Source: Areca catechu
Lineage: Eukaryota; Streptophyta; Magnoliopsida; Arecales; Arecaceae
Direction: 5' to 3'
Length of the DNA stretch: 64,000 nt
Assembly (NCBI GenBank): GCA_021397845.1
Contig: CM038053.1
Coordinates: forward strand, 110,831,825 to 110,895,824
The position numbers were made by a program, and so were the translations under genes. Of this stretch, positions 55,214-64,000 are shown one piece after another. Under the pieces are notes generated by a model. That model was not told where the DNA came from. It saw only the letters and a list, made by a program, of their open reading frames with translations, and ran no database searches. Position 1 is the first letter of the stretch, and every line of letters begins with the position of its first letter.

Positions 55214-57553
55214 TGAAAGTGTACTAATGCAGGTGGTTTGACAAGATCCTACACTAGTTATGCAAATATCTGTAGGAGCAGATTTGATTTTAAAAATAAT
55301 TTTTAAAATTCACGCAGCGGGAATCTGCTCCGCCAGGAACTAATCTAAATCTAGTTGCATTTAGGCATGCATAATCATATAAAATATTTATAAAATATTA
55401 AACAATTTAATATATCCATGCATGATAAAAAATTAATTTTCCATACCTTTATTCTGCCTGGAATAACTCTGGAATAAACCTGGAATAGACTGGAATAACT
55501 GGAATAAAGTTATTCCAGTCGTCTTCCTCCTTGGGACCCTATTTTTGGCTTGCGAAACGTCATCGGAACACTACCTTCTGGATCTCCGTTTACTCCCAAA
55601 TTTGAGCAGCGGCTTCTTGGACAAGTCTTCTTCGATTTGCCACCGATTGCTGCAATCAAATCTAAGCCAAAAAATTAAAATAAATCACCAAAGTCTACTG
55701 CCAGATTTCTGCAGCAGAACTGGGCAGTAGACTTTGGCCTTCATTTCGGAGCAGCTGGGGCGATCCCGTCGTGTGGTTTGCTCCTAGGAGTAGAATGGTA
55801 CTCCCTCTAGAGGGGAGATATGCCCGGGGCTCTCGGATCCGCCTCCACGCACGGTGCTAGCCGCCAGAAGAGGGCTTCACGGTCATAGAATTCTGCAGCA
55901 CTGTGGTGCAGAATTTGAGCTTGAAACAATGGGATTTTCTCTCCCTCTAAAGCTTCTAAACCCAGCCTAAACTCTCTCCTTAAGCCTCTCAAGGAAGAGA
56001 ATGCCCAGATGTTTTATTGCTTTCCCTTGGATCTCACATAGTGGATGAAAAAAAACTTCTCTCGTTGAAAACTCTCCCAACGAAACAGGGACGCTTTGGT
56101 TTTTATATAAGGTGCTGGGAGGGAGAGGGAGGTGGAGGGACAGAAGGCCAAGAGATGAGAACAGCAGTGGGAAGCATTAAACCCATTTAACAAGCCTTAA
56201 ACCAGGATTAAAGTCATCAAACGGTGGAGGGAGAAGAGGAAGAAACGCCAGCGAAGGGAGTGACTGTCGTTTGGCCTTCCAGGAAATACAAATGATCGTG
56301 TAAACGGTCACGGGAGAAAAAACATGGAATAAAACAAACATCGGTCCATTGCTTAATTTGGTTCAAACAATTTAAACCAACCCATTTTGGTTCAATCCCA
56401 TTGAACCAAACGGTTCAATCCAATTGATCCCGGTTCAGGGAATAAAATTGGTTCACAACCAATTTGAGGCCAAAACGAACTCCGAATCAGTTCAAAACTG
56501 ATTCAGAAAAATCCTGGCGCAGTGCTGGTCAACCTGGAATAATTTTTGGTTAACACAGACAAGGGCAAGATAGGGAAAAATTGCACAAAAATACTGTGAC
56601 CATAAAACCGAGATGATTTCCAATCGTAATCGTTATCCGGATCAGAGAGTTATCCTCTATGGCGTGTGACCTCATAGGTTCGAACCTAAACGGTAGCACT
56701 AGAATAATTTCTAGTACCAGCACAGGAAACCATCTAGCAATGGGTCCCGGCGTCCGGATAGGTCGAAGATGCGGGAGCAAACTATCGAACCTCTGGCATA
56801 TGGTTACTGTATAATTTATCCCTTTGACCTCTAATGCTCAGGATGACTGAGATTGGGCTACCAACCCAGACTGAGTCAGTCGACTACGTGTCTCAACCTC
56901 GCAAGCCGAGTGACTCTTCACTAGGACTACCCTAGCTGAGGATTTGCTAAATTGAGATACTGCGAGACATTCAATCCAAACTGTTTGGACAGGTCAATTC
57001 CATCTTGGTCCATCACTGCTCCACAAGTACTTGCCTGTACCCAGAAACCTTCCGTCACCGGATTAAAATCCGGGTAGTCCGGCACCAAAGCACAGGGAGT
57101 TGCTTGCAAGCTACCGTGATGACCTCAGGTCAGAGGGACACATACACCCATTTCCAATCGTGAGTATCCCTTTGGCAGAAAGGAGCTGCACGGAGTCACG
57201 TTCAATAAGATATCACATATCCCACTTGGAGATCACATCAGTGTCACCACACTCATTTGGTCAAGAGGACAACCAAACGATGTGAACTACAACAACCTAT
57301 ACTTGATATATTGCCGTCCGGTACAATATATCCTTTGGTTGTGAACAGGATTTAAGGACCACTCGATACATCCTCTCTGTATCGAAGTCAGTGTAGTCCT
57401 AAGGACTTCATCACATGGAAAGAGTTCATTTCAGGAAATTAAGTATGTGATGAGCTGCCAAAAATATTACTTTATTAATTCATAAAATGAGTACAATATT
57501 GAGCACAACGGCCTACAACCCAGGCGATTGGCTTTGGGACACAATTCCCAACA
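55214..57553 (-). repeat. CopD 5' LTR
   Basis: 2340 bp, next to the PBS. Aligned to 47366-49767 with scattered changes. Confidence 0.96.
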
Positions 57554-57558
57554 CTGTT

Positions 57559-58171
57559 TCCTTTACAGAGTACACCTCTGTCGAAACTCTGCTACTGAAA
57601 AAGAACAAGAGTGAAAGTCTCTGACGGTAAAGAAAGAAGGAGTTCTGATTTTATTCTTTCTTTCTTACATTAGACATTCTTGTCTTAGTTTCTCCTCCAA
57701 TTTAAGACAAGCCTAAATCCCCTTAGGACAAAGTCTTATCTTCAAGACAAGAGTGTCTTAGAGGGTCAAGGTCTTAGTGGAAGAAGGAGAAGAGATAAAA
57801 GAAGGAAGGCAACCTCTTGTGTGGAAGAATTCCAGCCATAATCCGAAGAATTAAGTTCTAGGAAGAAGAACTCAATAGGAGGAACCATTGGACAAGAAGA
57901 TTGTGTTCTTGATCATTGCTCTGTGTGGATCACCATCGGAGGGCGGACACTTGGATGCCTGGTGAATTCAAATAGCCCGTTGATCTTCAAGTTTTAAGTC
58001 TTCGTAAATTGGAATTAGCGATTACAGGTTGGTATTCTAATTCAATTTGTATAGAAATGTTTGTCTTCATACATTCTAGTCTTATTAAGGAGTTCCTGTT
58101 TTAGAGTTTTTGTGCATATTAATTTCAAATTTTGAAATTACCCTTCCGCTGCGTTGCACCGGAACCCTACA
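57559..58171 (+). repeat. CopF 5' LTR, right part
   Basis: Continues the LTR after CopD and the duplicated CTGTT. It ends ACCCTACA just before the PBS. Confidence 0.85.
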
Positions 58172-58172
58172 G

Positions 58173-58185
58173 CAGTATCAGAGCC
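58173..58185 (+). promoter_or_regulatory. CopF primer-binding site
   Basis: CAGTATCAGAGCC, differing from the tRNA-iMet site only in its first two bases. Confidence 0.85.
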
Positions 58186-59300
58186 ACCTTAATTAGGACT
58201 ATAATTTATGATAGATTGTATGTCACATCTTAGGGTTTTTTAAATCCTAATATGTTACTACACTTAGCATATCTTTGATTTCATATATATTTTGATGTAT
58301 GCCACTAGTTAGGGTCTTTCACTCAAACCTAATTATTATAGAGATATGTATAGTTTTGAAGTCATCATACTGAAATAAGGTTGCCCTGGCATAATGGTGG
58401 ATCCATTATATGGTAAATGGTTATCCTAGTATGATGACACACTTAGCACATATTTGTTTATTTATAAGAGTGATATGTTGATTGTGATATGTTCTATATG
58501 GATGTGCTGGCAATTTATAAATCCCTCCTCTTAAAAATTATATTAAGTCTTAGTATATTTAACTAATAAGCATCACTAGTCATGATGTACAATTGATCAT
58601 TCGGTGTCTAGAAAGGTGGTTCTGGGAAGGTAAAGAGAATTGTGGTTTTTAATTGGTTCCGTTGACTGACCTGGCCAATTTTTATTGGTGTCTAGGAAAG
58701 CAACGGGGGGACTCCCACATCTCTTCCACTTGCCTGGCCGATTTGATTAAATTTAAATCTTGACTAAAATGCTTAGTGTTAAAAATACTATATATTGGCC
58801 TTCCTTCATGCTGGATCATTAGTGTTATGAACCATATAGGTTTGTTGTGTTATCTGCAAGACCTAATATGGTAATTGACATAATACTAGTCTAGTGCATA
58901 GATATGCTTACAGTAATTCAGTATAATGCTTTATTGTGTTATCTGCAAGGGCATTATATTGAGTATTGACTGTTAACTAAACATTATGGTTTGTTGTGTT
59001 TCTGCAAGACTAATATGGTTCTAGAGGCCAATTACTTCTTGCGATTATATGAGATATATTGGAAAGTTTCCTTCCTTTGAGCTTATAAAAGATTTGTTTG
59101 TGTTTTCTGCAAGATATTTTATAAGATATTAGGATCTCAATCTCACTAAGAAAACCCGATCAGGGTTCTTCTCGATTATCATATATGGCTCTGATTTTTG
59201 ATAAAATATGGAAGACATAATTAATTGAAAGACCTATTTAATTATGTAAGTCATTTCATGGTTGTTTGCTTATGTATTATTCTTTATTAAATGTAGATAA
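58186..59300 (+). repeat. CopF leader with four repeated motifs
   Basis: Non-coding. TTTGTTGTGTTATCTGCAAG at 58841-58860, then variants at 58930-58949, 58990-59008 and 59093-59113. Confidence 0.8.
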
Positions 59301-60059
59301 ATGGCATCTTCATTATCACTACGAAGTATCTTAGATACCAACAAACTGACTGGTCCGAACTATGTGGACTGGTTGAGAAATTTAAAGATTGTGCTGAGTT
59401 CAGAAAAACTTTCTTATATTCTTGATACCCCTAGTCTTAATCCACTAGGGGATGATGCCACAGAGGAAGATATGGCACATACAAAATGTGGCAGAATGAC
59501 TCCCTGACTGTCAAGTGTATCATACTAGCCTCTATGACCAATGAGTTACAGAGACAGCATGAAAGCATGGATACTCAATCCATAATGCTCAATTTAAAAG
59601 AGCTTTATGGAGAACATAACAGAACTGCTAGATATGAAATATCTAAGCAGTTATTCGTGCTAGGATGACAGAGGGAACATCCGTTCAGGATCATGTTCTG
59701 AAGTAATTGAATTAATCACCAGATTGGGTCAATTAGGTTTTATCATGGATGGGGAGTTGAATCAGGATTTAATCCTGCAATCACTCCCGGAGTCATTTTC
59801 TCAGTTTGTCTTGATTATCACATGAACAAACTAAACACTTCCTTGCCTGAGCTGTTAAATATGTTAAAAACAGCGGAGAACCATGTTAAGAAAGAAAAGG
59901 CTCCACTTCTTCTTATTGATAAGACCAATAAGAAGAAATCAGGCAAAAAGATTTTAATAGGAGGCTAAACCCTAAGAGTGGCATCAATAAGAATAAGAAA
60001 GAAAAGCCTCCAAACAGTCGCCTGTTTCTTTTGCGGCAAAGCGGGACATTGGAAAGGAA
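59301..60059 (+). pseudogene. CopF gag
   Basis: Starts at the ATG of 'MASSLSLRSILDTNKLTGPN'. A frameshift near 59485 moves the capsid to the frame 59486-59668 ('NDSLTVKCIILASMTNELQR', 'LNLKELYGEHNRTARYEISK'). Further one-base shifts follow near 59650 and 59810. The zinc knuckle is partly readable ('FFCGKAGHWK' near 60030). Confidence 0.88.
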
Positions 60060-63000
60060 TTGCAAGGCTTACCTTGCAACTTTGAAGCCTGGTGCATCAG
60101 ATGCGCCAAAAGTATGTATGAGATACATGCTATATTGACATTAAATTCATCTATATCAAATACTTGGGTATTGGATACCGCTTGTGGTTACCATATATGC
60201 AAATCTTTGCAGGACCTCCACAAGCTTAAAGTATTGAAGGAGGTGACTTCAATCTCTACGGTGCTAGTGGTGATATCATCCAGCAGAAGCTATAGGGACC
60301 TATATTCTGAAGTTGCCTTCAGGGAAATCTTGGAGTTAGAAAAATGTTATTATATGCCTAGATTATTAGGAACATTATATCTATTCCCTTGTTATTAAAC
60401 AAGATATGTAATGGATGTAACGAGCACTGGTTGCTCGATAATGTTATCTAATGAATTTGTTTGTTCTGGCATATTTAGCAATGGGTTCTTAACTATTTCT
60501 TCCAATGATAGTGTTTTTCATGTCAATAATAAAAGAAAAGAGAAGACTTTAATGATACTTTACTTTGGCATCATCGACTTGGTCATGTTAATGAGTCTAG
60601 GATAAGCAAGTTATACAAGGAAAAATTCCTTGATCCTTATGAGTATGAATCATTAGGAACTTGCGAATCATGTCTCATGGGTAAGATGACCAAGACTCTA
60701 TTTACTGGACATGGAGAAAGGTCAACTGAGTTATTAGGACTTATACATACTGATGTATGTGGTCCAATGACAACTCAGGCCAGAGGTGGATACTCATATT
60801 TTATCACTTTTACAGATGATTTATCTAGGTTCGGATATGTGTATCTTATGAAACATAAATCTGAAGCCTTTGATAAATTTAAGTATCAAAGTATGGTCGA
60901 AAACAAACCGGGAAAAGTATTAAAGTTCTTCGGTCTGATCGAGGAGGAGAATACTTATCCACGGAGTTTTTAGACTATCTTAAAGTTAATGGAATTCTTT
61001 CTGAATGGACCCCTCCATATACACCACAGCTAAATGGTATAGCTGAAAGGAGGGATCGTACCTTATTAAATATGGTACAATCCATGATGTGCTTCACAAA
61101 TTTACCCATTTCCTTTTGGGTCATGTCCTAGAAACTGCTGTTTACATTCTGAATAAAGTACCTTCTAAATCCGTTGTTTGTACTCCATATAAATTTTGGA
61201 GTGGAAAGAAACCATATCTTAAATATTTTAAGGTATGGGGATGTCTAGCTTATGTTAAAAGAAATTTTGGACATAAGTTGGAACCTAGAGCGGATAAATA
61301 TCTATTTGTAGGATACCCTAGAGAGGGTAGAGGATATCTGTTTTACCATCCAACTGAACAAAGATTTTTGTCAGCAGACATGCCACATTTCTAGAAAAAG
61401 AGTTTATTTTAGAAAAGGGCAATGGTAGAACTATTGAACTTGGAGAAGTACAAGAAACACAGATAGACAATTCTCAATCAATAGAACATATAGTTAGATC
61501 AGAACCAGAACACAAAACTCCTCCCCATAGGTCTGATAGAGTGTCACGGGCACCTGAGAGGTATGGTTTATTATTGAAAATAATGAAGCTCAAGTCATTC
61601 AAAATGATGAACCTCTGACCTATACGAAAGCTATCTTGAGTACTGATTCAGATAGATGGCAAGAAGCCATGGAATCCGAGATAGACTCTATGTATGTCAA
61701 CCAAGTATGGTCTTTGGTCGATGTACCAGAGGGTGTTAATCCTATTGGGTGCAAATGGGTCTATAAGAAAAAGTTTGGGGCTGATGGCCAAGTTGAAACC
61801 TATAAAGCTAGATTAGTGGAAAAAGGTTTTAGACAAAACAGGGAATTGATTATGATGAAACATTCTCACCTGTTGCCATGCTCAAATCAATTCGGATTTT
61901 ACTTGCTATAGCAGCATACCACGATTATGAGATCTGGCAGATGGATGTGAAGACTGCATTCCTCAATGGTTTTTTTGAGGAAGAAGTCTACATGTCACAG
62001 CCAGAAGGTTTTATTTCAAAGAATAAACCTAGTCAAGTATGCAAGCTAAAGAAATCCATTTATGGATTAAAGCAAGCTTCAAGGAGTTGGAACATCCATT
62101 TTGATGAACTATTAAAAGGATTGGTTTTATCAAAATGTGGATGAACCCTGTGTTTATAAGAAGACTAGTGGGAGTGCCATAGTCTTCTTGTTCTGTATGT
62201 AGATGACATACTCTTCATTGGGAATGATATCCCAATGTTACAATCAGTCAAGCTTTGGCTATCAAACCAGTTTTTCCATGAAAGATTTGGGAGAAGCATC
62301 CTATATACTAGGTATTAAGATCTATAGAGATAGGTCTAAGAGGATGCTAGGTTTATCCCGGTCTAGGTACATTAACTTAGTGCTGAAAAGATTCAGCATG
62401 GATGGAAGTAAAAGAGGTTATCTTCTTATGAGTCAAGGCATACATCTTTCCAAAAGGATGTCTCCTAAGACACCTGAATAAAGAAATAGAATGAATTCTA
62501 TACCTTATGCTTCGGTAATAGGGTGCATAATGTATGCCATGTTATGTACCAGGCTTGATGTGGCATATGCTTTAGGCATTGTCAGTAGGTTTCAGCTGAT
62601 CCAGGAGAGGATCATTGGAAAGCAGTTAAAAATATTCTTAAGTACCTGAGAAGGACTAAGAATATTTTTCTGGTTTATGTGGTTCTGATCTTAACTAGAA
62701 GCTTATTCTGATTCTAGTTTTCAATCAAACCTGATGATAGCAAATCCATTTCGGGATATGTTTTTTACCCTAAATGGTGGAGCAGTGAGTTGGAAGAGTA
62801 CCAAGCAGCAGACTGTAGCTGACTCAACCACAGAGGCAGAATACATAGCTGTCAGTGAAGCCGCCAAGGAAGCAGTCTGGATGAAGAAGTTCATCACAAG
62901 TTTGGTGTTGTTCCTGAGATTGAAACCCAGTGCCACTTTATTGTGACAACATTGGAGCTGTTGCTCAAGCTAAGGAACCAAGAGCTCATCATAAGTCCAA

Positions 63001-63152
63001 GCACATTCTGAGACGCTTCCATCTCGTACGAGAAATAGTAGAAAGATAAGATGTCTACATAAATAGAGTTGATACAAAGAACAACATAGCAGACCCGTTC
63101 ACTAAGGCTCTACCACAGCGAGAGTTTGATCGCCACCTCGAGAGTATGGGAT
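60060..63152 (+). pseudogene. CopF pol (protease, integrase, RT, RNase H)
   Basis: Protease: 'WVLDTACGYHIC' (60159-60194), with the catalytic D-T-G changed to D-T-A. Integrase: HHCC motif near 60560-60680, 'IHTDVCGP' and 'TFTDDLSRFGYVYL' (60677-60973 frame), then C-terminal 'VPSKSVVCTPYKFWSGKKPY' (61089-61394). RT: 'GCKWVYKKKFGADGQVETYK' (61636 frame), 'WQMDVKTAFLNGFFEEEVYM' (61878 frame), Y-V-D-D near 62199 in another frame, 'RMLGLSRSRYINLVLKRFSM'. RNase H: 'WKSTKQQTVADSTTEAEYIA' (62734 frame) to 'NIADPFTKALPQREFDRHLE' and the stop at about 63150. At least seven frame changes. Confidence 0.92.
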
Positions 63153-63179
63153 GATTAAGATTAAAAGCATTAGCTTTAG

Positions 63180-63193
63180 TGCAAGTGGGAGAT
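63180..63193 (+). promoter_or_regulatory. CopF polypurine tract
   Basis: GCAAGTGGGAGA-type purine run directly before the 3' LTR; primes plus-strand DNA synthesis. Confidence 0.9.
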
Positions 63194-64000
63194 TGAAAGG
63201 GATATGCCCTACAAGCCAATCTATGCTGTATCTCCCAAACCATTGTATTTGACAATATTCTAATAAAGGCATTATTTTTCATCATACGCTGTGCTTATTA
63301 TTATATGATGAATCCCCATAGATTAGGGCTATGATTTTAGGGATATGATGAGATTATACCAGTGAGACCTAAAGTCTTAAAACCTTAATCTAAAATATTC
63401 CTAGTCAAAGGAACCCTGAGTAGGGGATCAGGGTTTTTTCGGTAAGACTAGCACATCCCATGTATACTGAATAGGGTGACTGCTCTCACAGTCACTTGTG
63501 TATGACACTAATACTAGGATGTGGGTGCTCATTAGAGAATGATTTCACTGATATGATCCAACTTGAGAACATCTAATGGAGTCTTAGCTACATGTCAATA
63601 GAAGGTTCTCATAGTGGGAGTGGTAACAGTAATCCTTTGACCTGAGACTGCCATAAGTACCTTATGTACATGAACCCATGCTTTGGTTCAATCCTAATCA
63701 TGACACTGAGTCATGCTAGGATTGATACTGGCGAATGGTGAATTGGATATGAAGGTAATGAGTAGTGTCAACAAGAATCGATCACTCTTAGTAAGAGGAG
63801 ATTGCATCCAGCTAGTTATCAATCGATGATGATTCAGGGAATCTTTGATCAAAGTAAAGATATTAGAGATGGTTTCTAATATCAAGATAATGAATCATCA
63901 ATATAAGATTGAGCTAGAAATAGATATAATATTGGATTTGACATATATCCATATCCATAATTATATTTTGGTGTAGGCTGATCGAAGGATTTAATTGTAC
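63194..64000 (+). repeat. CopF 3' LTR, partial
   Basis: The first 807 bases of the LTR, collinear with 45553-46360. The remainder and the right TSD lie beyond the window. Confidence 0.95.

Larger units (their letters stand above)
47366..57553 (-). mobile_element. CopD: copia element nested in the CopF LTR
   Basis: 10.2 kb with LTRs at 47366-49767 and 55214-57553, polypurine tract 49768-49783 (minus AGTACAAGTGGGAGT), PBS 55200-55212 (minus TGGTATCAGAGTC) and perfect TSD CTGTT. Gag and pol are on the minus strand and resemble CopF, so it is also Angela-type, though its LTR sequence is of another family. Frames are broken. Confidence 0.96.
45553..64000 (+). mobile_element. CopF: Angela-type copia, interrupted by CopD, runs off the window
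   Basis: 5' LTR 45553-47365 plus 57559-58171 (2426 bp in total), PBS 58173-58185, leader, gag and pol (59301-63152), polypurine tract 63180-63193, 3' LTR from 63194 to beyond the end. It sits in the CopC protease sequence. The LTR copies look about 96-97% alike over the first 800 bases. The coding part has many one-base frameshifts. Confidence 0.93.

Noticed and set aside
1..64000. A new host-encoded or prokaryote-type system (defence, biosynthetic cluster)
   Set aside because: Every interpretable coding stretch on both strands belongs to copia or gypsy elements; no other gene family is recognisable.

Overview
This window is nuclear DNA from a seed plant. LTR retrotransposons nested inside one another fill nearly all of it. 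The organism is probably a monocot; a palm-like genome is my guess from the style of the repeats, at low confidence. I recognise no host protein gene, tRNA gene, rRNA gene or organellar insert. Support comes from paired LTRs, 5-bp target site duplications (TSDs), primer-binding sites matching initiator tRNA-Met, polypurine tracts, and translated Ty1/copia and Ty3/gypsy domains. Almost all reading frames carry stops or frameshifts.

Layout, left to right. 1-352 is the start of an Angela-type copia LTR (minus strand), the same family as CopF below. 353-2890 is old LTR-like sequence. 2890-20737 is an old minus-strand copia, CopE. It is interrupted by a solo LTR (3045-4461), by a SIRE/Maximus-type copia of 11.7 kb (CopS, 6989-18673, TSD CAAGT), and by a complete 686-bp miniature LTR element (TRIM1, 18913-19598, TSD GAACC). 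CopS carries an extra ORF after pol, and that ORF is split by a 680-bp hAT-like MITE. 20738-about 41730 is a TAT-like Ty3/gypsy (GypT, plus strand). Its 5' LTR holds a non-autonomous chromovirus (GypA, 20941-27717), and its gag holds a second chromovirus (GypB, 31680-39772, TSD CCAGG). About 41730-45552 is a truncated copia (CopC, plus), with a SIRE-type solo LTR in its leader. CopF (45553 to beyond the window end, plus) is inserted in the CopC protease region. Its own 5' LTR is split by CopD (47366-57553, minus, TSD CTGTT).

Inferred order of events: CopE, CopC and GypT are the oldest layer. CopS, TRIM1, GypA, GypB and CopF entered them. The MITE entered CopS and CopD entered CopF. CopF LTR copies look about 96% alike by eye.

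The most interesting signals are not genes. The SIRE-type LTRs carry arrays of a short palindromic box spaced 20-21 bp apart (two helical turns), and CopS has a second such array just upstream of its extra ORF. Other points of note are a leader repeat shared by three Angela-type elements, and the GypA reading frame, in which protease, RT and RNase H are replaced in frame by about 290 residues of unknown, internally repetitive protein.
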